A stretch of 64,000 nt of DNA from Hydractinia symbiolongicarpus (GCF_029227915.1 NC_079885.1:26537001-26601000), one strand, 5' to 3'. Positions 11,331 to 23,784 are shown, counted from the stretch's first letter. Notes: generated by a model from the letters alone, not told the origin. Numbers and translations are program-made.

Positions 11331-12056
11331 CTAATGGTATGGTAAGCATTTGGATTTATCTTTTATGTGAAATTAATATGCCTATTAAAGTTGCTTTTGA
11401 TATATATCCTTGCATATTTCCAGCAATTTTTTCAGTTATAAATCAGAACTAAAACGTTTAACAGAATAATGCTGAAAAAAAATACACCACAATATTTAAA
11501 AGATTGTTACTGAAGATTGAATTGAGAGAAATCAGTTGGATTGTTTTTGTGAAAACCTATCAATCCTATTCACTTCTCAATTGTAAAGAACCGTGCGAAC
11601 CAATTGCATCAATGTTTCGATTGTGCACTCAAAAGTTTTGGCAGAAATCAGCTCATAGCAACACTTTTAATTGTTTTAGGTAGGTTCACATTTGTTACTA
11701 CAAGTAGTATATAACATTTCTAAAACTTTTTGTTGTTGTTCTTAGACATGTTATAATTAAAAGTTTTATCTTATTTTTTATATGCAAAAAAAATATATAT
11801 TTTTATATTGTCAAAAAAAATTTGGTTTGTTTATACAAAAGTAGACGTTTTCCTGGTTCTTATATTTTTAATTTGAATTTCTTCTAATTAAATATTTGAA
11901 TGAAAAAATTATATCTTAAAAAAAATTTATTATTTTTATAAAATAATAAAATGGTTTTTTAACATTTATTTTAAAATTATGGCATTTTCATTTCCTAACA
12001 AAAATTTTTTTGGGCCTTTTACAAAATAATTACAAGTATATTTTACTGAATACAGA
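11331..12056. other. 5' flank of the PDPR/DMGDH-like gene
   Basis: AT-rich, with a possible leader exon at 11612-11679 listed separately. No other coding signal is seen. Confidence 0.4.
11612..11679 (+). CDS. Possible leader exon (mitochondrial presequence-like), tentative
   Basis: ATG at 11612 opens a 22-codon stretch MFRLCTQKFWQKSAHSNTFN..., basic and lacking acidic residues as mitochondrial presequences are, ending at a strong donor GTAGGT. It ends in phase 2, whereas the next good exon at 12057 begins in phase 0, so the two do not join in frame as read. The pseudogene's exon 2 at 6390 would accept phase 2. Either an extra exon, another start or a base error intervenes. Confidence 0.3.
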
Positions 12057-15000
12057 TATTTGTCAAAAGATGCATTATCTAAAAGTGCACCATCACAAGC
12101 TGAGATTATCATAGCAGGAGGGGGAGTTGTTGGAAGCTCAGTAGCTTATCACTTAAGTGAATTAGGATGGAAAGATATCCTGATTCTTGAACAAGGAAGG
12201 TAGGTTATTGTGAAATTTTACATGAAATAAACACACAAAGAACAGAAGCTGTAAGATTATACTTATTTGTAACTTATTTTTCTACATCAAGTAGTGATAA
12301 AATGTTTTTTAAAAATCATAAAAAAGTCATTTATTTCGAATGTTTTGTGGTAACTCTTGTGATGTTTATATCTTTAGCGTTGGGTGTGGTACTTCATGGC
12401 ACGCAGCTGGTTTGTGCGGAAGTATACGTACAACAAAAGCCGAAACTGATAACTGTTTGTATGCCCTCGATTTATATTCAAAGTTTGAAGAAAAATATGG
12501 AATAGGTTTGAAAATAATAAAATTTTATGTAAAATATATTTTTTAAGTGCTGCATAGTTACATTACCTGCTTTACAGTATTCACCTTCATCGTATACCTA
12601 GTTAGCCTAATTATCTAAGCTTTCTTCGGAGATATCAAAATTCAGTTTCTCTCATACGAAAGTATTTGTAAGTTTTCAGAAAAAGCTATTAGCCTTAACT
12701 AGGGAACTGGTTAACAGGGCATGCTATGGAATATTAAAAGTTATTTGCAGAATATTTAAGTTATCAAAACAAATTAAGTTTTTGTTTGAAATATATTATT
12801 TAAATATTTTATGTATAGGATTTAAGCGTTGTGGTTCTTTACTGTTGGCGCAAACTGATGATCGTGCAACACATTTAGACAAGGTTGAAGTTAAAGCTAA
12901 GTAAGTGGATTTATTTTCAGAAATATGACAGTATTGCAAACCAGTTGGAATTGTTTTAAAGTAATTTTCCATAATGTTAAGTTTAATCGTTAGGCATAGT
13001 ACCAAATGTTTTCTTAATTTCAAAATTAGGAAAAAAAATGCTTTTTGTTTTGGCTGATGCCTAGTAAATAAATTAAATGGAGTTAATAAGTGGAGACAAT
13101 TAAGTGGAGACAATAATGTATAAAACTGGAAATTTCAGTGGCATATAGACCCCTTCCCCTTTTTATATTCTGCCTTTCCCTCTTCCTATCTTCAGCAACT
13201 TTTTAGTATTCAACTCCTCTGCCCCTGTTCGTTTTTTAAAACCCACCATTTCTACTGATATTTCACTGAAACGCGTACTTGGAATATTAAACTTATGTTT
13301 TACAACTCATGAAGTTTGGGGGAAACTTCAGAGACAAAGCACACATCTTCTTTTTAATGGAGTTGACATTCTCTCAGTCGCACCCCTTTTCGGTTTTGAT
13401 TTTACCATGTCCTCCGATTTAGTCGAACACAAGGCAAATACCTACTGCCTCTCCTAAGTTCTAAGGTAGCACCATGTTATTTTCGCATGGAAGATTTAAT
13501 GAAATTGTTGTTTAGAAGATAAAGTTACTTTTGTTGTGTAGACAATTTGGAGTAGAATGTCGATCTGTCAGCAGTGCAGAAGTGTTAAAATTGAATCCAC
13601 TTTTACGAACTGAAGACATTAAGGTAGGTGAAATGCTGTTAACAACAGCTTGCTTTACACTTGTAAAATGATGTTTTATTCGCTTTTTTTCATCTGCATA
13701 CGGCATTTACATATGACCACTGCAACACATATTATTGTGTTTATTCGGTGATTTAAGTATTAAAATATCCAATAATTCTAGAGGTTGTAGAAGTTTCATA
13801 ACAAAATTTTAATCCCAAAATAACAAATGTAAGGTCTCAAATACAAATTTCTAAAGAGTTTACTGATTTTTTACTTAGATCGGATTGTACATACCAAATG
13901 ATGCAGTCGTCAATCCAACTGATTTAGTTCACACTTACATAAAAGAAGCAACAAAAGACGGTTAGGGATATTTACTTGAATTAGTGCAAGAATTTTCTTA
14001 TAGGACTCCCTACTGTTACATGTAACAAAAAAGGGAAAAATCACTTTAATTTTTCTGTTTATTAAAAGTAACATATTTTGTGTGGACATCGAAATAGTTT
14101 TGTCTTTAAATCACAGCTGTGTACTGTTTAAAATGGATTGCGACTTTGTAGCGATAACAAGGATAGGTACAGCAAGCGACAATCTAATGATCAGAATATG
14201 TATGACAGGCGAAGCAAAGGATTTTTCCACGGAGTGAGAACTAGTCTAATGTACTATTAATACTAAATAAGGTCTCGTTCATTGCTAAGATAAACAAAAG
14301 GCACAACTTGTATCATCACTTCGATTGTTCACATAATGGTAGCTATTAAAGTAAATAAAGGACAGCTTTTTTTTACTCACCTGCAAATACTTCGGTTAAA
14401 CTTATATGTGTTCTCATGGATAAAAGAGTAATTCGAGATGAATTTGAGAAAAAGAGGCACCACATATTTAATGTTTGCAGTATCAGGCAGATATTAGCCT
14501 TAAGGAAATCTGTTATTAATATCATGTACAAGTTTAAATCGAATGAGTTACAATTCATTCACATTGCTTAGATAATATTGATAATATTAATAGGCGTCAG
14601 ACAAATTTTTGAATATCACCTGCTGGTTATTTTAATTTATTTGACAGGAATTCATTTTGTGTAATAATTTTTCGCTTGTTTTGTTTTGCTTTACGAAAAG
14701 TTCTTTTTATTTATTTATTGCGTTTCAGGAAGAACAAAATTATTGGAAGGAGTTGAAATTTTAAAAGTTGAAAGTGAAGGACATCGTGTTACTTCAGTGG
14801 ATACAAGTTTGGGAAAAATTAACTGTGATATTTTTATCAATTGTGCAGGGATGGTAGGTCAATGCCGAATTTTGTAGTTGTTGTTGTTGTTGTTGTTTTT
14901 GTTATGATCTTTGTTGTTGTTGTTTGTTATTGTAGTTGGTTTTTAGCATCATTTTCCTGTCCTTGCTATTGTTATTGTTGCGTGTTTTGTAATTGTACAT

Positions 15001-18000
15001 GTTGTTGCATGTACAATTAATTTCATTGTCCCTGTCCTATTTTTTGTTTAATTGATCTTTTATTTAATTATATTTTTAGTGGTCCAGGGAGTTGGGCTCG
15101 GTAAGTGCTTTAGTATCTGTATATAAAGTTATCTAGAACTTAGATTTGTTAATGCACTTTGCTTTGACACAAACTATTTATTAAAATAGCAGTAAATTCT
15201 GTTTAGAAATCAATTCCACCTGTGGAAGTACCTTTACATGCTAGTGAACATTTCTATATTGTAACCAAACCTATTGAGAATGTACACTCAATGTTACCTG
15301 TCATACGAGATTATGATGCAAGAACTTACGTGAGAGAATGGAGTGGAGGATTATTGTGTGGAGGATTTGAAGCTAATGGTAAACCTTGCTTTTATGATAG
15401 TGTTCCCGATAAATTTGAATTCCAATTGCTGCAAGAAGACTGGAAACAATTTGGTATGTTTATCTAGTCCATTTATTTATTTATTTATTTATTGGAATTT
15501 TTTAAACTTTTATATTGTTAGTGAAAGAACGTGTTTATTTTTTGTTAAAGATCAAATTAGGTTTCTTAGTTCTGTTTTTTTTTGTATATTTTTTATTTAT
15601 ATATTTTATTTATTTCTAATATTTACATAAAATATACATAGTGTCACCCCTAACTTTTTTGTTTCAGGTCCACTCATGGATGGTTTGCTAAGGAGGTATC
15701 CCTGTTTAGAGAATGCAGAAATTCGAAGTTTTGTTAATGGTCCTGAATCATTTACAGCAGACGGGCATCAGTATGCGTGTAAATCCATGCAGGTATTTCT
15801 TAAATCCCAAATTTCACTTAAATGTTTTTTTGCAAGTTAAATTTTTTAACGCTTAAGAATTCTACAATTTGCACAACGTGTGATTTATATTTCTGTTTTA
15901 AAAATCTATTTTCATTGTGTGTATGTTAGTGCAATGTCGTAATTTACTACAATCTTATTTAAGAAAAACTTATTCTAAAGATCATGCGCACAGGCGATGA
16001 TTTACAACCTTTTTCATATTAGATCCACACCCTTTGAACTTCCCAACGTTTACCTGTGAATGTTTACAAGCGACGTAGATACTGGGTAATTTAGTTAGAT
16101 CTTATACCTCAAACTGTGATAATTAATTGCTGACGGCAGCATGGTTTATTTTTCCGACTTTTACGGGCCATTGCGTCAATTGTTCCATAATGTTAACTTC
16201 TCAGAAACTGCAACACCCTGCACATCTACCGACCTTTCACAAGCGTTTTTCAGCAGAGAATTCATCAGGCAATGGCGTTTTGCTATTTCATGAAAAAAAC
16301 TGCTATTTTCCAAATGTTATAAATAAGGGACAAATTTTCTGCAAACACAAATACAAAAAGACTAGTTCAAAACGTATTGCATAGAAAAATAATGGCGTGT
16401 AAATTTTCTTTTAGTTTGAGAATTACTACATCGCTGCTGGTATGTGCTCTGCAGGAATAGTTTCCAGTGCAGGTGTTGGACGAACAATCTCAGAACTTAT
16501 CACGTATGGTAAAACATGGAATGACAGCTCAATGTTTGATGTGAGAAGACTTCAAAAAGCTGTTAACAACAAGTTTTATTTGAGAAATCGAATTCCTTGG
16601 GCATTACGATCACATTATGAACTTGCGTATCCTAGGATGTCAGTAGATAGTTGTCGCAATGTTATGAATTCACCATTGCATGGTTTGCTCGACCAACAAG
16701 GTGTAGTTTGGGGAGAAACGGGTAATTGGGAAGTACCGCTTTACTTCAAAGAAACAAACGGTAAGAAAATAAACATAAAAGTTGCTCTTTTTTTAATAAC
16801 ATAAATATCTATTTTGGTTCCACTAGGACAATGTTTTTGACTTTTTCACCAGATATTTGACAGAATAATGATCTATAGTGATGTCTCTATAATGATAGCT
16901 TTTGCCTGTCCGTCCGTCCGTCCGTTCCGTCCGTTTAACGGTGTTAAAACTGCGCATATAATATTGAAGCTACAAATAACAGATGCGATATAGTTTTATT
17001 GACATTGCTGGAACAGGCAAACGCCCATACTTTTTCCACGGGATAGCGGCTAATCTGCAATAAGATTTGTGTAACTAAATAAAGAGAATCTCTTTATATT
17101 TATGTGAAGTACAACTTTGTTTTATTTGTCTAAACCTTATTTGTGTTACAGCACCTTTCATTTATATTATCAGATGGTCAACACCAGCACACATTTGCAC
17201 GACCTGATTGGCTACAATATGTCCAATCAGAATTAAGAAGCTGCAGTGAAGGTATTGGATGTGTTGATTTATCTTCAAAAAGCAAGTTTAATATAATGGT
17301 AAGATATGTGTATCATCTTAGCTGTAAGTTATTGCGTCTAATTGCATTAAAACTCCTGTGAAAAGTTTTGTTTGTTTGTTTTTTTGTCTTTCTAGTGTGC
17401 ATCTTCTTTTCCTTGCTGAACATTGTAAACCTCTTTGCTAGTTGTAATTTTGTTTTGCCTTACATTGTTTTCTAGATGGTGCTACCTTTTTTTTTAGGTT
17501 TATTGTGACGATGAATAATATAAAGCTAAAATATGAACTATAATTTTTTCATGACGTCAGTGTTTAATATTTCAGTGTGACGATGAGAAGAAACTAGCTT
17601 CTTTCTTATACTCCATAACGTGTTTGAGTGGTTCTGACAAGATTTGTTCTGGTGATTTTATTGACACTGCAGTGTTTGATGACAAACAGAGCTGGCAAAG
17701 TATGGTCAACCTGGTCAATGTGAACCCTAACAAGTATGTATTAGTGAGTGACTAAAGAAAATAAATTGTTGTGGGGAGAAATAGTAGTGCTCCGTACAAT
17801 TAATTACAGAAGAAAAAGTGTATTAGAAATTAAAGAAAAGGAAACGCTTATTCAACCATTTTAGATTTGACTTATTTTTTACTTTTAAATTTTTTTTATT
17901 TGTCTAAGGTGGTAATTGGATACGCTTATTAAACCTTAGATTCCGCATGTTGTAATTTTTTAGGGATTGCGCCGACTTGCAAGGGGTGTGGTAAAACAAT

Positions 18001-20389
18001 TTAAAGTACGCCAAGAAAATTTGAGCATAAATGATCATTCTGTATGACTTGGTAACGAATGTCCCAACATATTAAAAAAAAAACTGCCTAGAAGTAACAT
18101 CAGAATTCGGTTGCTTTCCATAATCATTGACTTTACTGCTGTTCGTATAGACATAGACACACTCCTTAGCCCTTCTTGTTTTTTCTAAAGAATGTTTTTT
18201 CCAAAACATCATTTCAGACTGTAATTAAGTATACCTGACATACTTTTGTAATTTCTTCATCATTCTGAGGTAAAAAAAAATATGATTTAAGGTCTTTTAC
18301 TAGGTAAACTGATTACCAGACTGCTATGACGTTTTTTTTCTCTGCGCGCCCACATATGCCTTACAAGAATTTTGTAAATGCTCACGTTACAGTATTTGTG
18401 GGTTTGGTGCCCTATAAAAAAGTTCTTAAAATATCTAAATTATATGATTTAAACCTCACCCATACCATGTTTGATGACAACGAACTCAAGAAAAGTCATG
18501 TTTAAGTCATGAATGCTCATAAAACTTTATCCCCAGTTTTCAGATTAAGTACAAAGCGTTATGCTCATGCTTCAGCTGGTCTACGCCCGTCATTTAGTGC
18601 GTCTTTGTCGTTTTTTTAATGTGTGCACTCGGATTCATGTCTGGAAAAAAATGTTACACCCCATGGTATCTTCTGCCTCTTCTTATCAAAAAAATATAAA
18701 GCTAATAACTTCAACTTTTCAATATTTCTACTTGTTTTATTGATGTTTTTTACAATAAGCTCCCTAAGTTATCACACCCTTTAAACTATAGAATTATATA
18801 AGCACATTGAGTACTACAAGTTACTGTCAACATTTTGCACATAAATTTTCTTTAACAGGTACACAATAATCACATCACCAGATCAACATACACGCCTACT
18901 CTCTTCATTAACAGATTCCACAAGAAAGGATGGTTTCACTGACATTACTGTTGAAGATATATCAGGAAAATATGCATGTTTGGCTTTACTTGGTCCTCAT
19001 GTAGAAAAGTTATTAAATGAATTACTTGCTCCACCATATAACACTGATCAATTTTCTGATAAATGCTGTAAGGTATATAAATTTCAATTTATCTGAGTGG
19101 TATTTTATCAGCAAACTTTCTTTTTGGAATAGAAGGCAGTCTTACTATTTGAGAGTGGAGATAATTGTAGCAGTGCCTATTAAATGTTTTATTTCACGAC
19201 TTATAATTAAAACGCAACAACAATGAGACAAAGAGTTCCTAAATGGAAAACTTGACAAAGTAAACTAAAATGCCTTTGCGATTTTTTCCCTGTTTAATGA
19301 GACTTAACTGGTTGAGTTTATCATGGTGCTTACACTTTGTAGTTTTCCTTCTTCTTAAAAATTCAACATTATATTAATAATTCAAAGCGTAGGAAAACTC
19401 TACTGCAACTAGCAACCAAAAAGTGTGAGAGTTTTATTGGGACCTTAGAAAATTCTATGACTTTTTTCAGCCTGTGGATATTGGTTACGCGTCAAAGGTT
19501 CAGCTCGTCCGACATTTTATGAATGGTGTACCAGGTTGGCAGCTGTTTATTCCAACTGAGGTATTTAAAATTTGCACCTGATTATTTAACTTTTTTTACT
19601 AATTCATGGAAATGAACATCTATCACCCGTTTTTATTACCATATTTGTTCTGTTTATAGTTCTCTCAAGGCTTGTATCGTCTGATAATGTCTTATGGAGA
19701 TAAGTATGGTGTTGCAAATGTGGGAAGTTTTGCAGTCGATTCCATTCGTGTGTCCAATAAAATTCCTTCTTATGGTACAGAAATTAAACGCAGCACAGAT
19801 TTTAAGTTTGTTGAAAGTGTTTTGAATGGAAAACAGGTACAGATTTTACATGTGTGAGTTTAAAGTGTTTTTTATGTAGAATGTTGGGATGAGTTCTCGC
19901 CTGATTTGACAACAATGTTGATCTTAAGGTTCAAGCATACGTTATCTGTTATTTGGATGCTTTTAAAATGCTAAAGTTATTTTAGAAGTATTTGTTTTTC
20001 TTAAGATTTAAACACTGTACTTTCATGTTTAAAACTAACGGATGGGTAAGCATTAGATCTATCACAACTCAGACTCTGTGTATAATTGTTTAATTAAATG
20101 TGCAAGAAGCCAAGTACAATCGAGAAAATACTTTATTTAGTACGATGGAGAGACTTCATTGCAGTTACTTGAAATATCTGTTCCATGTCCAGAAAATTGG
20201 CCCTGGGGTGGAGAACCTGTTTTGCATAAGCACGAGTTGATTGGCGAATTATCTTCTGTGGGATATACACAAGAGTCCGACAAAGTGTTAGGATTAATTG
20301 TAAGTAATAAACACGTAAAGGAGGGTGAAGAACTGATTGTACAATGTGGTTTGGATATGTATAATGCTAAACTCATTTCAAATTATTGA
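12057..20389 (+). CDS. PDPR/DMGDH-family FAD-dependent oxidoreductase with GcvT-like C terminus
   Basis: Exons: 12057-12199, 12378-12505, 12819-12900, 13542-13623, 13879-13960, 14729-14853, 15080-15100 (a 21-nt microexon, WSRELGS), 15207-15453, 15668-15792, 16415-16760, 17174-17298, 17576-17733, 18859-19072, 19471-19560, 19660-19836, 20141-20389. They sum to 2394 nt, 797 residues plus stop, with all phases agreeing; the start exon is unresolved. N-terminal FAD fold has GGGVVGSS; GCGTSWHAAGL follows. Later blocks such as PLHASEHFYIVTKP, LQEDW and GPESFT resemble pyruvate dehydrogenase phosphatase regulatory subunit, and the C-terminal third is the folate-binding GcvT-like domain. Human PDPR is about 880 residues. 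The His in SWHAAGL is the position that carries covalent FAD in DMGDH and SARDH and is absent in human PDPR, so a true dehydrogenase is possible. Expected location: mitochondrial matrix. Confidence 0.88.
14190..14245 (+). mobile_element. Helitron-like 3' terminus in intron
   Basis: GGATTTTTCCACGGAG followed by TGAGAACTAG and T at 14245 resembles the ends of the mini-Helitrons at 20.9 kb (half hairpin, CTAG terminus). The 5' end is not identified. It lies in the intron after 13960. Confidence 0.45.
14875..14935. repeat. (GTT)n-rich microsatellite in intron
   Basis: Repeated GTTGTTGTT with interruptions, directly after the exon ending 14853. Confidence 0.8.
16884..17053 (+). mobile_element. 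Mini-Helitron (170 bp) in intron
   Basis: Begins TCTCTATAATGATAGC at 16884, runs through a GTCC microsatellite (CCGTCCGTCCGTCCGT), and ends ...TTTTTCCACGGGATAGCGG then CTAA before T at 17054. TC at the 5' end and CTRR at the 3' end with a GC-rich stem arm about 10 bp upstream is the Helitron pattern. No protein is encoded. It sits in the intron between 16760 and 17174 of the PDPR/DMGDH-like gene. Confidence 0.6.
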
Positions 20390-20869
20390 TTTTATAAGAC
20401 AAATATTTAATATCATGTTTTAATGAATTAGATTTTTTTTATTATATTTAGTTATTTAGTTATTTAGAATAGTTTTATATAAGCAAATCTTGACTGACGT
20501 TTTGTACACTCGGTGTTATCTGTTACAATTTTTAGACTAGAATCTTCAGAGAAATTAGCGGCATTGATTTAAAAAAAATTTTTGTCTACATTTCCTAAAT
20601 GAAATTTTACTTTAGTAAATCGTGCTGTACGAATTTGTTTACTAACTTCTAGTCGATAAAACTAGCTGAATAAATTAAAGATTCGATTCTATTGTATTGT
20701 AAAATTTTTTATTAAAAACTACGCATTTTTTTATTTGGTGCATGTTTTTTCATTATTCTAATATTATCTTTAGTCTAGATATTTACATAACCGGGAATAA
20801 AAAAATTAATTTGCAATACAATTAAAAAAAGATTATTAAGTAAAAAGTAAAATAATTACTGTATATATA
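20390..20869. other. No gene recognised
   Basis: 3' flank of the PDPR/DMGDH-like gene, AT-rich with long T and A runs. No feature beyond homopolymers. Confidence 0.5.
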
Positions 20870-21156
20870 AATGCGATATATAAAGGACGGGCGACACGGT
20901 GAATTTTTCCACGGGCTACCGACTAGTCTCTTTAATAATAGCCGTATTTTGTCTGTCTGTCCGCGAAAGCCGCGCCCTGTTACGGAAACACGAAATGCGA
21001 TATATAAAGGACAGGCGACCCCGTGGATTTTTCCACGGGTTAACGGCTAGTCTCTTTAATAATACCCGTATACGTCTGTCTGTCTGTCACGCAAAATGGT
21101 ACCACAAGTAGTGAGACGCACTCAATGCGGTATAAAAATAACGGGCAACCGACTAG
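20870..21156 (+). mobile_element. Three head-to-tail mini-Helitrons
   Basis: Unit ends occur at 20926, 21050 and 21156, each CTAG followed by T. Units 2 (20927-21050) and 3 (21051-21156) start directly after the preceding CTAG with TCTCTTTAATAATA. Unit 2 has a perfect hairpin CCCGTGGA/TCCACGGG at 21020-21039, seven bases before CTAG. Unit 3 keeps only part of the hairpin. The 5' limit of unit 1 is uncertain (about 20870). Internal text includes GTCTGTCTGTC and GCGATATATAAAGGACAGGC, shared with the other copies in this window. Confidence 0.7.
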
Positions 21157-21514
21157 TGTAAACTAATTGTTTGTTAATTTAGATACATTGATTTATAGCG
21201 AAGTATGTTTTGCATGTATAATTATGTTTCTATCATGTATATGTTAGAAACACGTAAAGTGTATTTAGAGTTAGAATTTATGTGGAATAAATTTTATCAG
21301 ATCTTCAGTATCATTTTGTTCGTTGGAATTACCATGTCACTTTTGATGTCAAGTTTAATAAGTGACACACTGTTAATATCCTGCGAACTATTTGCAAGAT
21401 ACTTTATGACAGTATGAAAAGGATTGGCCTATTGTTTAACATTTAAGTAAAACTTTAGAAAGAAAGTAATTTTACTACTTTTTTTTATCTTAACGGAATT
21501 TATCTCTCGGGTAT

Positions 21515-21650
21515 TATTATTCGCGAATTTCGCGAATTTTTGTCAATTTCGTAAAATTAGTTGCTGCGAAAATTATTGGAAAACTCACTATCCGCGAAAT
21601 TCGCGAAAATTATTTGCTGCGAAGTTTAGATTATTTTTTTTTCTTTTTAA
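21515..21650. repeat. TTCGCGAA-rich interspersed repeat
   Basis: Several near-palindromic blocks (TTCGCGAATTTCGCGAAT, CCGCGAAATTCGCGAAAATT) in otherwise CpG-poor DNA. Related text is at 24500-24720 and 37970-38040, pointing to a dispersed short element. Confidence 0.55.
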
Positions 21651-22130
21651 TAAATAATTTACACTTCTTTTTTCTTTTCATTTACCCAGAACTACCTAAT
21701 CTGAATTTCAGAAATCTTATTTAACATTAGTTCCCGCAAAATTAATTCCCTTAAGTACATCAAGACTATAAACAATTAAAATCAAATTTACATATCCACA
21801 GATGAAAAAGACGTTTACGCGTATAATTAACGAATGATTAGATATTAAGAGAAATATAATGAAATTGTCCACAAACACACAGCAGTCTCCATAGTTTTGT
21901 CTTGGTTATCTCTGTTATTATGCCTTGATGTTCCATTTGTTTATGTTTACGATCAGGAGATTACACAATGCAGCAAAAAAGGCGCAAAAGATTAGGAGGT
22001 TAATTATGCTTAATGTGTTCGAACTCTTCTTACGAATCGAATGTTTTTGTGTTTGAACATCAGAACAAATGATTTCCTCGTGATACTGAGGAAGTTCAAA
22101 TAAGTCGTTAAAAATATAAAAAAGAAAGCT
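21651..22130. other. 5' flank of the secreted precursor gene
   Basis: No coding signal. AAAATATAAAAAAG lies at about 22110-22125, immediately before the ATG at 22131; it could be a TATA-like element only if transcription starts inside the apparent reading frame, so I do not call a promoter. Confidence 0.4.
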
Positions 22131-22751
22131 ATGAAGCTTGTTTTTATCGCAGTAATAGTTTGTGGTTGCTGGTGGAGTTTTAGCGCCTGTTTATCTGTAA
22201 AAAATATGATGATTCGAAATCCTGTTAAGGTTATACGCGACAGTGTATTAGATAAAGTAGTGATTGACAGAATTAAACGTCGCGACGTCGTTAAAGAACA
22301 TCACGACGTATTTTTGACGAGGATTAATCACGACAGTTACGACGAAAACATAAAACATAGAAGAGAAAGACGATCTCTACATATCGGAGACGACAAAGAA
22401 GAAGCTGCCAAGATTAGAAATTTGATATTTTTTGGAGAACCACATGTTCGGAAGGTGCGACAAAGTTTAGACAGACAAAACAATGAAATATTAAAAAAAC
22501 TTGATCAATCAATCGAAGATAAGTGGAAAATTACGCAATCAGCGCATAGTTTAGAAGGGGGTAGGCGAGTCAATGTACAAGCGTCAAAGAAACACATCAC
22601 TGTGCCATTAAGTGTAATGGCCGCACGTGTCATGGTACCAGCAAGGGAGGAGAGTAAGTCTTTGGAAGTTTCAACGCAATCAGACGATGGAGTTCTTCAA
22701 AGCGAAGAAAAACGAGACATTCACCTGCCATTAGCTGCGTACGGACGTTAA
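22131..22751 (+). CDS. Secreted prohormone-like protein, candidate amidated neuropeptide precursor
   Basis: Single-exon 206-residue frame that I do not recognise by homology. Residues 1-20 (MKLVFIAVIVCGCWWSFSAC) form a signal peptide. The rest is charged and lacks membrane segments. Basic processing sites are frequent: IKRRD, a furin-type RRERR before SLHIGDD, GGRR, SKK and EKR. The protein ends EKR-DIHLPLAAYGR-stop. Cleavage after KR and removal of the terminal Arg would expose a C-terminal Gly, the standard amide donor, giving a nine-residue amidated peptide. A weakly similar segment HITVPLSVMAAR follows SKK. Only one copy of the terminal peptide is present, unlike most multi-copy cnidarian precursors. 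An alternative is an ordinary secreted basic protein with chance dibasics. Confidence 0.55.
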   Translation: MKLVFIAVIVCGCWWSFSACLSVKNMMIRNPVKVIRDSVLDKVVIDRIKRRDVVKEHHDVFLTRINHDSYDENIKHRRERRSLHIGDDKEEAAKIRNLIFFGEPHVRKVRQSLDRQNNEILKKLDQSIEDKWKITQSAHSLEGGRRVNVQASKKHITVPLSVMAARVMVPAREESKSLEVSTQSDDGVLQSEEKRDIHLPLAAYGR

Positions 22752-23748
22752 ATGCTGATGATAACTATTTTTGTATAAATAATATATTTTTTTAGATGTT
22801 TTTGTTTGTAGGGATAAAATCCTATTAGCCAAGCCTTGTAATACTTTTTGAAGCATTTATGCCACCAAGTGTATTAATTGTCGCGTGCTAATTTTTGAAT
22901 TTTTGAGAATTTTAAATTTTGCGAATTTTGGCGGCACTTAATGCACACAAAATGTCTTTTGCGAAAGTAAATACACAGGAGAAAAATAAAATAGAACAAA
23001 AAAAGCTATTCAATTACTCGAGTAATGTAAATTTTTTACTCGCGAAAGTTACCACTCGTAACACACACTACTCATTACTACATTACTTTAATTTGGACTT
23101 AAACTTGAAGTGCACTCACTGGTGATGACTTTTAAGTATCTCAAACACAAAATTTTCAAGCCACCATAGGGTGTGTTGTTCTATATAATATTCAGACTTT
23201 CTCTAAAGATTTTTCAAGGGAAGAAAGTGTTTGCAAAAGAAACTTTTGTCGTTCATATTCACCACAAAACTTCTTTATTTTAATCCATTTTAGATTTTTC
23301 GTTGAAAAAACTGTCGCAGGTCTTTAAAATTTATTTTTACTCACAAAAAATTTTGCCAAATAATGATTATTTATTTCTACTGTGATAATTTTATTTACGT
23401 TTTGGAGTTATTTAAAGGGCAAAAGTTTAGTACACGATTACTTTGTCATCCAATGCCGATTATTTTCTTTTAAATTTTCTATTCGAAACATTTGTAGTTC
23501 GGAGAAACTACAGAACTTTTTCCAAAATTGCAAAAAGTTCTTCCCTAAAGTCATTGTTTTCTTGAAGAGTTTTGTTGAAATACACGGAATATCAACCTGA
23601 AATAGTTTTTTTTCTTACCTATCCCGTCTCGTTGTGTTGTTAATTTTAGGAACGCTGGTTAAACACTATTTCGCCAAATATTTTGACTTCACTTCATTAT
23701 AGTTATAATAGATCACTTGGTCTGTTCATTTTTGCAACAGGATTATGA

Positions 23749-23784
<36 letters not shown>

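Noticed and set aside
11612-12199. Confident first exon of the PDPR/DMGDH-like gene
   Set aside because: The presequence-like exon ends in phase 2 while the next exon starts in phase 0, so it is reported only as tentative.
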